From an uncultured Rickettsiales bacterium (GTDB lineage: Bacteria > Pseudomonadota > Alphaproteobacteria > Rickettsiales > UBA1997), in the NCBI GenBank assembly GCA_934747265.1, contig CAKVGI010000020.1, positions 1 through 13,619 of the forward strand: a stretch of 13,619 bases of DNA, given 5' to 3'. The notes under the pieces were generated by a model. That model worked only from the letters and a program-made list of their open reading frames with translations, made no database searches and was not told the DNA's origin. A program made the translations under genes and the position numbers. Below, in pieces: positions 6,654 through 13,619 of this stretch; position 1 is the first letter of the stretch, and every line of letters starts with the position of its first letter.

Positions 6654-7338
6654 CATCAAACCTTATACTAGTTCCTTTTATTGAAAAATTTGGTTTTTTA
6701 TTATCTAAGAAATCTGATTTATTCATCCTTTTAACAACAACCCTTTTAGTATTACTTTTTAATGCTAATTCAAGAATTTTTGAACTATCAAGATCATTAC
6801 CAACAATTTCTCTAAAAATCTGCATATCTTTCTTTACTAATCTAGATTTCTTACTTTTTGGAAACATTGGATCAAGATAAATCACATCAAAAAAATCATT
6901 ATTATTTTCAAGAAATTTTACAGAGTCTTGATTTATTATTGTCATATTCTTGACTATATTTTTTAATTCATCATTATTTTTTGCATTTTCAATGGCGTTT
7001 TTTAAAAGTAAGTAAATAACTTTATTTCTTTCTAATAATGTAATATTACAACCCAAACTAGCTAAAATAAAAGAATCTCTACCTTGTCCAGCTGTTGTAT
7101 CTAATACTTTTGGTTTTATTAAATTCCCTTTTATACCAATTGCTTTAATAATATCTTGGCTATTAGCTTGATTTTTTCGTCTAATAAAATTATTGGATGA
7201 AAAGTTTATAGAAAAAGGCAACCAATCATTACGTTTAATTGATTGTAAAAATATTATATTATCTTTTTTAAAAATCCGAAAATCTTCATTGGATTTATTA
7301 AATTCTTGAATAATATAATTTTCATCAAATTCTGTCAT
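6640..7338 (-). CDS. rsmJ: 16S rRNA (guanine-1516-N2)-methyltransferase RsmJ
   Basis: The 232-residue protein has a class I SAM-dependent methyltransferase core in the RsmJ (YhiQ) pattern. It contains VLDTTAGQGRDSFILASLGC (78-97, SAM-binding loop), LLERN (101-105, acidic end of strand 2), the catalytic-pocket motif YLDPMFP (154-160) followed by KSKKSRLVKKDMQ, and VVVKRM (200-205). RsmJ uses S-adenosylmethionine to methylate G1516 in the small-subunit rRNA. Its ATG shares one base with the coaX stop (TAATG), so translation is probably coupled. Assignment rests on the DPMFP and TTAGQGRD signatures and is firm for the family. Confidence 0.88.
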   Translation of the reverse strand: MTEFDENYIIQEFNKSNEDFRIFKKDNIIFLQSIKRNDWLPFSINFSSNNFIRRKNQANSQDIIKAIGIKGNLIKPKVLDTTAGQGRDSFILASLGCNITLLERNKVIYLLLKNAIENAKNNDELKNIVKNMTIINQDSVKFLENNNDFFDVIYLDPMFPKSKKSRLVKKDMQIFREIVGNDLDSSKILELALKSNTKRVVVKRMNKSDFLDNKKPNFSIKGTSIRFDVYIK

Positions 7339-8108
7339 TATTTATTCTGATTTAATTTCCATATCTCGTTTAAACCTTGCAATGTAAGATCTGGAACAAC
7401 AGAATCTACAAACGTCAAGTCATACATGAATACAGCACTCTTACCACCAGTCAATATAACTTTAAAATCAACATCTTTATAGAAAGCTTTGATATTAGAA
7501 ATTATTTCTTTGATTGCACCAAGATAGCCATAATATGTACCAGTCTTAATTGCGTCTATATTATCATATCCAATAAAGTTATCAGGCTTTTTAACTTCAA
7601 CTAATGGCAATTTTGAACATGATTCACTTAATGATTTTACGGATAATTGAGGACCAGCTAAAATAGCACTTCCAACATATTCGCAATTCTTTAAAGCTAT
7701 ATTAAAAGTAATAGCGGTACCAGTATCTATAACAATAAAATTCTCTCCATACAAACTTTTACCAGCAGAAATATCTGCAATAATATCAGTTCCCACATCA
7801 ACCTTAATTTTATTGCTAATTTTTACGCCAGTCTTTATTTTATTGTCAAAAACCAAAATATTTTTTGTCAAAAATAATAGACTTTCTTTTATAACATCGG
7901 TTAATTCCGGAACAACTGATGATAAAATAATATCGGTTATATTCTTCTCATCAAAATTGTCAAGCCTCATTAATTCTTTTAAAACAGTAGAATAGTAATC
8001 AGATTCCTTATCTTTGTTTGTTATAATTTTCCAAGAATAAATAATTTTGTCGTTATCAAAAACAGCAAAACATATAGTAGAATTTCCAGTATCAACCGCT
8101 AATAACAT
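7338..8108 (-). CDS. coaX: Type III pantothenate kinase
   Basis: This 256-residue protein has the ASKHA-fold motifs of CoaX: DTGNST (6-11, phosphate 1), SSVVP (63-67), VGTD (105-108, with the candidate catalytic aspartate D108), DTGTA (128-132, phosphate 2), the pantothenate-binding GSAILAGPQLS (146-156) and a late LTGGKS. It phosphorylates pantothenate, the first step of CoA synthesis, in the cytoplasm. Two positions depart from the usual pattern: the arginine after GAD/GTD is isoleucine, and the proline in GGAI.PG is shifted or replaced. An SD-like AAGAAAA precedes the ATG. It leads the coaX-rsmJ pair; a TTGATA/TAAAGT promoter with a 17-base spacer (8194-8166) is possible. Confidence 0.92.
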   Translation of the reverse strand: MLLAVDTGNSTICFAVFDNDKIIYSWKIITNKDKESDYYSTVLKELMRLDNFDEKNITDIILSSVVPELTDVIKESLLFLTKNILVFDNKIKTGVKISNKIKVDVGTDIIADISAGKSLYGENFIVIDTGTAITFNIALKNCEYVGSAILAGPQLSVKSLSESCSKLPLVEVKKPDNFIGYDNIDAIKTGTYYGYLGAIKEIISNIKAFYKDVDFKVILTGGKSAVFMYDLTFVDSVVPDLTLQGLNEIWKLNQNK

Positions 8109-8348
8109 TTTTTCTTAAATTAATAATTCATAACCATTCTAAACTATATTTTTAAAAAGTAAATAACTTTATTCTTATTAGATACAATTATCAACTTTTG
8201 ATATATTATATATTTTTATAATATTAAATTTATAATTTTATTTCTCTAAAAAATATTATTTTATAACAAATATTATATAATATTTATGTAATGCTTTATG
8301 TATTATTATTTTTTATTAAATTTTATTATTCATATAAATTAAAAAATA

Positions 8349-8376
8349 TTGACATTGTAAAAAAAAGCTTTAACAT
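8349..8376 (+). promoter_or_regulatory. Promoter of tRNA-Leu
   Basis: A perfect TTGACA (8349-8354) is followed after 16 bases by TAACAT (8371-8376), about 12 bases before the first base of the tRNA. Position and the exact -35 make it convincing for a stable RNA gene. Confidence 0.6.
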
Positions 8377-8388
8377 AGTTATGTATAT

Positions 8389-8473
8389 GCGGCTATGGTG
8401 GAATTGGTAGACACGCAGTGTTGAGGTCGCTGTTCTGAAAAGAGTGGAAGTTCAAGTCTTCTTAGCCGCACCA
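8389..8473 (+). tRNA. tRNA-Leu, anticodon GAG
   Basis: An 85-base gene with encoded CCA. The acceptor stem GCGGCTA (8389-8395) pairs with TAGCCGC (8463-8469), and ACCA follows. The D-loop reads GAATTGGTAGACAC. The anticodon stem CAGTG/CGCTG holds the loop TTGAGGT with anticodon GAG (8423-8425), reading CUC and CUU. A long class II variable arm (TTCTGAAAAGAGT) is present, as expected for leucine, and a GGAAG/CTTCT T-stem encloses TTCAAGT. The gene ends nine bases from the stop codon of the convergent lipoprotein gene. Confidence 0.97.
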
Positions 8474-8482
8474 ATTCAATAT

Positions 8483-9127
8483 TTAATTTCCGTTAACAAT
8501 TCCTTTTATACGATCCGTTAATGTTTTAAGGTTTTCTTTTGTTTTGTCTACAATTGTTGATGGATTTATTGTTGGCTTCTTGGATACTGGTTTTTTCTCA
8601 GCTTCCGCTTTTAACCTAGCAATTTCTGTTTGTTTAAAAATTTCTTGATTTATTAATTGCATATAATCATACGCCTCTTGTAATTCTATATTATTAATTT
8701 CTTGATAATCCTTTCTTCCTAAATTGTAATATTTAAAATCATTATTAGGAATTTTGATATCATCAAAAGCATTATCGTCTACAACTTTATATTGAGCTGA
8801 ATTATAAGTTAAATATTCAACTTTACTATCATTTGGTGTATTTATACTAATAAACGGATTATTTTTTGCATTACTCTCAATAAAATCAAGCTCAGCTTGT
8901 ATTATTTTTCCATAAGCTGTTTTTTCAAAGTCTACATATCCTTCATATTTTTCTTGTGATAGACTTTGATAATATTTTTTTTTAGCTTTTCTAACCTGAC
9001 TACCATATTCCGCCAAAAACTCGTCATCAATCCTAGCTATTGGTTCTATTGGTAGAAAAAAATAGCAAGACGGCAAAAACAAAAATAACAATAAAAAACT
9101 ATTTCTTTTCAGTAATGTAAACATCAT
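8483..9127 (-). CDS. Putative lipoprotein of unknown function
   Basis: The 214-residue protein begins with a basic N-terminus and hydrophobic core (KRNSFLLLFLFLPSC). Cysteine 21 is in an imperfect lipobox (LPSC), so a lipid-anchored envelope protein is likely. The mature part is charged, with no domain I recognise. It has Lys/Glu-rich helical stretches (YGSQVRKAKKKYYQ, EIARLKAEAEKK), a PVSKKPTINPS linker and a final amphipathic helix (TKENLKTLTDRIKGIV). Its start overlaps the end of the SPOR lipoprotein gene by 29 bases, so the two are probably translated together and may work together at the envelope. Tandem ATGs allow a start one codon later. Upstream only a weak GGG serves as Shine-Dalgarno. 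Confidence 0.7.
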   Translation of the reverse strand: MMFTLLKRNSFLLLFLFLPSCYFFLPIEPIARIDDEFLAEYGSQVRKAKKKYYQSLSQEKYEGYVDFEKTAYGKIIQAELDFIESNAKNNPFISINTPNDSKVEYLTYNSAQYKVVDDNAFDDIKIPNNDFKYYNLGRKDYQEINNIELQEAYDYMQLINQEIFKQTEIARLKAEAEKKPVSKKPTINPSTIVDKTKENLKTLTDRIKGIVNGN

Positions 9128-9851
9128 AATGACCCGTTTTTATTATTTTTTCTAAGTCTTTTTCTGCCAATTTTTTATTGGAATAAGGACCTAATAATAC
9201 TTTATATTGAGCTTTATTTTTGGAAATATATTCCTCAATATCTCCACTATGAATACTAGAATATTTTTTATATGCTGTATTTGCGTTATTTTTTTCACTA
9301 TATATACCTATTTGTATATAAAAGCCCCTTGTTTTTGCTGTGCTTTTTGGCTTATTATTTTTATTATTATTTTTTACATTATTATTACTTTTAATTTTTT
9401 CATTTTTATGTGTTAGGACCATTTGTTTTTTATTCTCTATAACTTCCGTTTGAACAACTTTATTAATATTTTTATCCTCATTCTGTTTGCTTTGATCTAT
9501 AATTTGAACTTTATGATTATTATCTAAATATCTATAATTTGTAATTCTATCAGCAAAAATATCATCCGGATATTTATTTATATTATTTGTAATTATATTA
9601 CTATCATCATTAAAGACATCACTATTTTCATCGAGATTATTATAATTTTGTCTAAATTTATTTACCTTAGTAGTGGTATTATTGTTAAAAGCTTCTTTTT
9701 GTTTTAACATTTGTTCTTCATTAAAAGCTGGAATAATTTTGTTTATTTTTGCTGGCTTGCCATATTCATCAACGATTTTTACACTCTCAAACTTTGGTTG
9801 AACACAACCAAATAAAAGAACAAAAATAAATAAATATTTTAAATTTTTCAC
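9099..9851 (-). CDS. SPOR-domain lipoprotein
   Basis: The protein has a signal peptide with lipobox LFGC (cysteine at about 16 from the chosen start). A long low-complexity linker rich in Asn, Asp and Lys follows (about 50-175, including NNNVKNNNKNNKPKS). The C-terminal SPOR domain runs from GFYIQIGIYSEKNNANTAYK through QYKVLLGPYSNKKLAEKDL to the end. SPOR domains bind peptidoglycan stripped of stem peptides at the division site, so a role at the septum or in cell-wall remodelling is likely. I choose GTG at 9851 over TTG at 9857. The AAAGAAA that could act as Shine-Dalgarno touches the TTG but lies eight bases before the GTG, and VKNLKYLFIFVLL is a normal signal start. It is the first of two overlapping lipoprotein genes. 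Confidence 0.82.
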   Translation of the reverse strand: MKNLKYLFIFVLLFGCVQPKFESVKIVDEYGKPAKINKIIPAFNEEQMLKQKEAFNNNTTTKVNKFRQNYNNLDENSDVFNDDSNIITNNINKYPDDIFADRITNYRYLDNNHKVQIIDQSKQNEDKNINKVVQTEVIENKKQMVLTHKNEKIKSNNNVKNNNKNNKPKSTAKTRGFYIQIGIYSEKNNANTAYKKYSSIHSGDIEEYISKNKAQYKVLLGPYSNKKLAEKDLEKIIKTGHYDVYITEKK

Positions 9852-9877
9852 AAGCAATTTCTTTTATCACTAAAAAC

Positions 9878-9905
9878 ATAATATTATAAAATAAATAAAA
9901 ATCAA
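9878..9905 (-). promoter_or_regulatory. Possible promoter of the lipoprotein pair
   Basis: On the minus strand TTGATT (9905-9900) and TATTAT (9883-9878, five of six) are 16 bases apart. Transcription would start near 9871, about 20 bases before the GTG at 9851. The region is almost purely A and T, so confidence is limited. Confidence 0.35.
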
Positions 9906-10055
9906 GGATTTGGTTATTTTTAATAAGCTTATATTTATAATATTTAATTTATTCATATTTTTCTTTAATTATAAAACCTTTTTATTGTTATTTATAGAGT
10001 TTTAATAGAAAAAAATATAAATATTCTGATAACAAAAATTAAAAAATAATATTTA

Positions 10056-10083
10056 TTTACAATTAATATTTTTACTTTAAAAT
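10056..10083 (+). promoter_or_regulatory. Possible promoter of the beta-CASP ribonuclease gene
   Basis: TTTACA (10056-10061, five of six) and TAAAAT (10078-10083, five of six) are 16 bases apart. Transcription would start near 10090, giving a leader of about 22 bases with no Shine-Dalgarno. Confidence 0.4.
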
Positions 10084-10111
10084 CAAGTTAAGTTTTTTAA
10101 AAAAATTAATT

Positions 10112-11593
10112 ATGGCAAAAAAAGAAGCAAAATATTTAAAAGAATATAAAAACCTGTCTATGCTTGAAAAATTAAAATATAATTTTTCAAAAAATTTATT
10201 TACTGGCGCACCTTTAAAAAAGGCTGTTGATGATTTTCAAATAACATTTTTAGGCGCAGCAAAAACTGTTACAGGTTCAAAATATTTATTGGAAAAAGAC
10301 AAAACAAAAATTTTAATAGATTGTGGTTTATTTCAAGGGTTGTATGATTTAAGAAGACGAAATTGGAATCAATTACCAATACATCCTAGAAATATAGATG
10401 CTGTTATTTTAACTCATGCTCATTTAGATCATAGTGGATATTTACCATTATTAGTTAAAAATGGATTTAAAGGAAAAATTTATTGTACAGATTCAACTTA
10501 TGATTTATGTAAAATTTTACTACCAGATTCAGGATTTTTACAAGAAGAAGATGCTAGATATGCTAAGAAACACAAATATTCAAAACACAAGAATCCAAAA
10601 CCATTATATACTCAAAAAGATGCAATAGCTACTTTCAAACACTTTAAAATAATCAATTTTAATGAAGAAGTAAAAATTAGCGATGATATTAGTTTTAAAA
10701 TAACACATGCAGGTCATATAATTGGTGCTGGTAGTATTGTTGTAAAATCACAAAATACAAGTATATTATTTTCTGGTGATTTAGGAAGACCAAATTCTCC
10801 AATAGTTGGAGATCCAGACAAAATACCAGTTGTTGATTATATTGTAACAGAATCAACTTATGGGGATAGATTACACTCTAATGATGATCCACTAGAAAGG
10901 CTTGACGAAATTATTAACAAAACTGTTGCGAAAGGCGGAAAAATTATAATCCCAGCATTTTCAGTTGGAAGAACACAGAAAATATTATATTACATAAATG
11001 AATTAAAAAATAGAGGAAGAATTCCAGATATACAGGTATTTTTAGATAGTCCTATGTCAATAAAAGTTACAAGTTTAGTTGAAGATTATAAAGAAGAAAA
11101 TAAATTGACACGCGAGCAATATGAAGATATCTATAAATCCGTTAAGTTTTGTGTAACCAGACAACAATCTAAAAAAATTTTTAATTATACAGAACCAGCT
11201 ATAATTATTTCAGCTAGTGGTATGGCAACTGGTGGTAGAGTTTTACATCACATAGCAAATTACGGACCAAAACCAAATTGCACAATACTTTTCACTGGAT
11301 ATCAAGCAGAAGGAACAAGAGGAAGAGATATGATTGATGGTAAAAAAGAAATAAAAATGCACGGAGAAATGGTAAAAATAAGAGCAAAAGTTGAAAAGCT
11401 ATCAAATATGTCAGATCATGCTGATGCTAATGAAATTATGGATTGGCTTAAAACAATGCCTAAAAAACCTAAAAAAGTTTTTATTACACATGGGGAAGTT
11501 GAAGCTAGCGAAGCTTTATCAAAAAGAATAGAAAAAGAACTTGGTTGGAAAACGGAAGTTCCAGACTATTTAGAGATGGAAAAAATTAAGTAA
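10112..11593 (+). CDS. Metallo-beta-lactamase fold, beta-CASP family RNA-processing ribonuclease
   Basis: This 493-residue protein carries the full zinc-site set: HAHLDH (102-107), H202 in HAGHIIGAG, D223 in SGDLGR, and the beta-CASP motifs A (E247 in TESTYGD), B (H436 in SDHAD) and C (H460 in ITHGE). LGAAKTVTGS (47-56) and SGMATGGRVLHH are typical of the CPSF/YSH1-like bacterial group, distinct from the RNase J type. Such enzymes cut RNA, as endonuclease and often 5'-3' exonuclease. The first 42 residues are a basic, lysine-rich extension before the usual family start; an internal ATG at residue 17 is an alternative. No Shine-Dalgarno is visible before the ATG. The outer-membrane protein gene follows after 26 bases on the same strand. 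Exact RNA targets cannot be read from sequence. Confidence 0.9.
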   Translation: MAKKEAKYLKEYKNLSMLEKLKYNFSKNLFTGAPLKKAVDDFQITFLGAAKTVTGSKYLLEKDKTKILIDCGLFQGLYDLRRRNWNQLPIHPRNIDAVILTHAHLDHSGYLPLLVKNGFKGKIYCTDSTYDLCKILLPDSGFLQEEDARYAKKHKYSKHKNPKPLYTQKDAIATFKHFKIINFNEEVKISDDISFKITHAGHIIGAGSIVVKSQNTSILFSGDLGRPNSPIVGDPDKIPVVDYIVTESTYGDRLHSNDDPLERLDEIINKTVAKGGKIIIPAFSVGRTQKILYYINELKNRGRIPDIQVFLDSPMSIKVTSLVEDYKEENKLTREQYEDIYKSVKFCVTRQQSKKIFNYTEPAIIISASGMATGGRVLHHIANYGPKPNCTILFTGYQAEGTRGRDMIDGKKEIKMHGEMVKIRAKVEKLSNMSDHADANEIMDWLKTMPKKPKKVFITHGEVEASEALSKRIEKELGWKTEVPDYLEMEKIK

Positions 11594-11619
11594 TTTTATT
11601 AATAAAAAGGAAGCCATTT

Positions 11620-12192
11620 ATGAAAAGAATTTATTTATTATTAGGAATATTTTTTATTTCAACAATATGCAACGCTTATGCTGGTTTACCACTTGGTGCT
11701 TATGTTGGATTGAAAGGCGGATATTTATCAAATATATCAACATCAGCAGGCGTTGGATTATCAACATCTAGCGATGATAATTCAACATTTATTAGTGTAA
11801 GTGCTGGTGCTAGACTAATGAGAATAAGAGGCGAAATTGAATATATAAAAAGATATAATATGCAAAAACTTAACTTTGCGGATGGTAAAACAAAAAATAT
11901 TTCAAACGATTCAATTATGGGAAATTTATACTATAACATATTTGAGTTTCCATTTTTCAGAATATTTGTTAATGGTGGTTTAGGTACAACATATTACAGC
12001 TCAAAAGTTATTACCAATTCTCCAACTTTTTCATATAATGTTGGTGCTGGCGCTACTTTTACATTAGCGGACACTACATCTTTTGATGTTGGTTATAGAT
12101 ATTTTAACATGGGCAAGATTGAAATATCAAATTCAAAAAAACTTAATACATATTCAAACGACTTGTATTTTAGTGTTAGATTTGGATTTTAA
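11620..12192 (+). CDS. Outer-membrane beta-barrel protein (OmpA/OmpX-like small barrel)
   Basis: The 190-residue protein starts with a signal peptide (MKRIYLLLGIFFISTICNAY, A) with a likely cut after AYA at residue 21. The rest alternates short polar/hydrophobic strands with Gly- and Ser-rich turns (GAYVGLKGGYLSN, FISVSAGARL, IFVNGGLGTTYYSS, YNVGAGATF, SFDVGYRYFNMG). It ends in LYFSVRFGF, where the terminal phenylalanine fits the signal read by the BAM assembly machinery. Length suits an eight-strand barrel. A good Shine-Dalgarno (AAAAAGGAAG) precedes the ATG. It is 26 bases downstream of the ribonuclease gene and probably shares its transcript. Ligand or function unknown. Confidence 0.8.
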   Translation: MKRIYLLLGIFFISTICNAYAGLPLGAYVGLKGGYLSNISTSAGVGLSTSSDDNSTFISVSAGARLMRIRGEIEYIKRYNMQKLNFADGKTKNISNDSIMGNLYYNIFEFPFFRIFVNGGLGTTYYSSKVITNSPTFSYNVGAGATFTLADTTSFDVGYRYFNMGKIEISNSKKLNTYSNDLYFSVRFGF

Positions 12193-12199
12193 TAATTAA

Positions 12200-12227
12200 A
12201 ACATAGAATAATTTTTTATTCTATGTT
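12200..12227. terminator. Shared hairpin between the outer-membrane protein and prepilin genes
   Basis: A perfect 11-bp stem (AACATAGAATA at 12200-12210 with TATTCTATGTT at 12217-12227) encloses a 6-base loop, seven bases after the plus-strand stop. The minus-strand prepilin stop codon (12218-12216) sits at the loop edge. No long T-run follows on either side, so strength is uncertain, but the convergent position supports a shared terminator. Confidence 0.5.
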
Positions 12228-12929
12228 AATATCTGTAAAAAATATAGCTTCTTGACAAGATGTATAGTTTGATCTACAATAACCCCTCATAACTCCCATT
12301 GCTTGATTTCCATCATCCATTTTCATGTCCAGCTTATGCATTTGTTCACTTAAAGTTTTTGAACTATCTAAAAATATATGAACTACATTATTACTATAAT
12401 TATAATGTCTCCAATATGTATCACGATAATCAGCGTTAGAATATCTATAAGTATAAGCCATATTTTTATTAGCAGATAATTTTGGAATACCACCAGCATT
12501 CGCAATCTTCATTACAGCTTCATAAGTTTGTCCACCCAATATATTCCTACCAGTATCAGTATCCGTATGTTTTGGTTCAAAATGTGAAATTTTCGCTAAA
12601 AAAAGATCTACCCAAGGAGCTGATAACAAATTTGGTATACCGTATTCATCATTACTGCCATCATAAGGTGCCGGAAAACTTGAACTATCATAAGTTTCAC
12701 CACTTAAATAGCCGATTTTTCTATCGCCATTTAAATCACCTGGCAATCTGCCTTTTAAAACGAAAAATGTATTTAAACCCTGCTTAGCATTTCTAACTTC
12801 ATTCATCATAGATTTTAGCTTGGCATTTTCAACTAAACTTTTTCCACCAATAATTCCAGCAACTAACAAGCCAATAATTATTAAAACTATTGATAATTCT
12901 ATTAAGGAAAAAGCTTTATTACTATTCAT
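12216..12929 (-). CDS. Type IV prepilin-like protein (N-terminal methylation motif)
   Basis: The 237-residue protein begins with the prepilin signature KA|FSLIELSIVLIIIGLLVAG: cleavage is expected after Ala6 (usually Gly), with Phe7 methylated and Glu11 at the conserved +5 position. The hydrophobic helix is followed by a long globular domain rich in Tyr, Asp and Asn, with a DLNGDRKIGY segment (65-74) that looks like an EF-hand/dockerin-type calcium loop, and two cysteines (CRSNYTSC) that could form a disulphide. It could be a type IV pilin or type II secretion pseudopilin. No other pilus or secretion genes lie here, so its machinery must be elsewhere. No strong Shine-Dalgarno. Confidence 0.85.
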   Translation of the reverse strand: MNSNKAFSLIELSIVLIIIGLLVAGIIGGKSLVENAKLKSMMNEVRNAKQGLNTFFVLKGRLPGDLNGDRKIGYLSGETYDSSSFPAPYDGSNDEYGIPNLLSAPWVDLFLAKISHFEPKHTDTDTGRNILGGQTYEAVMKIANAGGIPKLSANKNMAYTYRYSNADYRDTYWRHYNYSNNVVHIFLDSSKTLSEQMHKLDMKMDDGNQAMGVMRGYCRSNYTSCQEAIFFTDINIE

Positions 12930-12962
12930 ATATTATGTTTAAAATTATAAATATATAGCATG

Positions 12963-12991
12963 ATCGTAAAATATGGTATTATATTTTTCAA
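12963..12991 (-). promoter_or_regulatory. Possible promoter of the prepilin gene
   Basis: On the minus strand TTGAAA (12991-12986) and TACGAT (12968-12963, four of six) are 17 bases apart, with a leader of about 27 bases before the ATG at 12929. Confidence 0.4.
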
Positions 12992-13087
12992 GTGGATTAT
13001 GTTATATTTTGATATGGTATCGTTAAGAATATGGATTTCTTTTCTGTAATCTATGTAAACAAACTGATGTTAAATATTTTATTCCTT

Positions 13088-13287
13088 GCCTTCTTTGTAA
13101 GGTAAAATCTGATGAAGTCAATGTATCCTCTCTCGCCCCCCTCATAATGGGAAAGCTAACGTAGTCAACACCTCTTCTCTTGCCACCTCTTTGTAAGGAT
13201 GGAGTCGGTCGCAGTCAATATGTCCCTTCTCTCGCCCCCCTTCGTAAGGGGGGAGTCAGTCGTAGACTGACAGGGGGGTTGATAGCC
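13088..13287 (+). repeat. GC-rich composite repeat, copy 2 (four ~48-bp units)
   Basis: This copy has the same orientation and right end as the block at 1034-1242, but four units instead of three (13088-13135, 13136-13183, 13184-13234, 13235-13287) and no left module. Each unit has a C-run/TTTGTAAGG-type hairpin and a small palindrome around GTAGTC or GAAGTC. The last contains the perfect palindrome GTCAGTCGTAGACTGAC (13255-13271) and ends CAGGGGGGTTGATAGC, identical to copy 1. The AT-rich right flank (13300-13345), with AAATAAATAATTGAAAATTAA, also resembles that of copy 1. The rest of 12930-13490 holds no gene that I can see. Confidence 0.8.
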
Positions 13288-13490
13288 ATTTATTTATCTT
13301 ATTATAAAACAAATAAATAATTGAAAATTAAAAATTAAAAATAAAATATAAAGTTGAAGAGCTTAAATTTAAGATTTAAAACTAAAATTAAGAATTAAGA
13401 ATTAAAAATAATATATCTATTTAAATAAAATAATTATTATTAATATACTAATACCGTATAAAACATAATTTAAAACAATCAAAGTATTTT

Positions 13491-13544
13491 AACCCCCCCT
13501 TGCCCCCCTTATCAGGGGGGATTGATGGGTAGCCCCCCTTGTAA
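13491..13544 (+). repeat. GC-rich composite repeat, copy 3 (left module only)
   Basis: AACCCCCCCTTGCCCCCC begins a left module like that at 1034, with the hairpin CCCCCCTTATCAGGGGGG and a GATTGATGGGTAGCC segment. It breaks off just inside the first unit (CCCCCCTTGTAA) into unrelated sequence. From 13545 to the window end I see no gene and no further repeat. Confidence 0.75.
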
Positions 13545-13619
13545 TCACACTGTTCACTTATTATTGCCTACATACTCCTTATTTTTAAAGAAACCACCAT
13601 TATATGTTTTATAATGAAA

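Noticed and set aside
12482..12787. Plus-strand open frame inside the prepilin gene
   Set aside because: It lies antisense to a clear prepilin; the His/Tyr-rich translation is a by-product of the opposite strand's codons.
13545..13619. Minus-strand AAGGAGT followed by ATG near the right edge as a gene start
   Set aside because: The ATG is followed at once by a TAG stop codon, and no other start there gives an open frame.

Overview
This window is AT-rich (by eye about a quarter G+C) with short, mostly AT-only intergenic stretches. Gene content points to a low-GC alphaproteobacterium: an HdaA-type DnaA regulator, RsmJ, a SPOR-domain lipoprotein, an outer-membrane beta-barrel protein and a prepilin together imply a Gram-negative cell. 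An [FeFe]-hydrogenase implies anaerobic, fermentative life. A host- or gut-associated anaerobic alphaproteobacterium would fit, but this is inference; there is no rRNA or other phylogenetic marker here.

Layout. Positions 1-697 hold the start of an unrecognised minus-strand gene that runs off the left edge, with a good promoter and a long structured leader. Positions 698-1458 have no gene but contain a GC-rich, hairpin-rich composite repeat (about 1034-1242). A plus-strand gene at 1459-2016 encodes a small heat-shock (alpha-crystallin) domain on a membrane anchor and coiled coil. It converges on a minus-strand run: [FeFe]-hydrogenase, then a degenerate MurD-like protein, tmk and hdaA, with gaps of 21, 4 and 4 bases. 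After a divergent intergenic region comes a DUF2335-like membrane protein (+), converging on coaX-rsmJ (-, one-base overlap). A tRNA-Leu(GAG) lies at 8389-8473. Two overlapping minus-strand lipoprotein genes follow, the first with a SPOR domain. Next are a plus-strand beta-CASP ribonuclease and an outer-membrane beta-barrel protein, converging on a minus-strand prepilin gene. Positions 12930-13619 have no gene; they carry a second copy of the composite repeat (13088-13287) and the left end of a third (13491-13544).

How the genes relate. Most are housekeeping: dTTP synthesis (tmk), control of DnaA (hdaA), CoA synthesis (coaX), 16S rRNA modification (rsmJ), RNA processing (beta-CASP) and envelope proteins. 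The least ordinary items are the membrane-tethered Hsp20-domain protein, the MurD homologue that has lost the motifs needed for ligase chemistry yet keeps its place in the tmk-hdaA operon, the hydrogenase at the head of that operon with an altered H-cluster motif, and the repeat family at both ends of the window. I see no CRISPR array, transposase, integrase, toxin-antitoxin pair or recognisable defence system.
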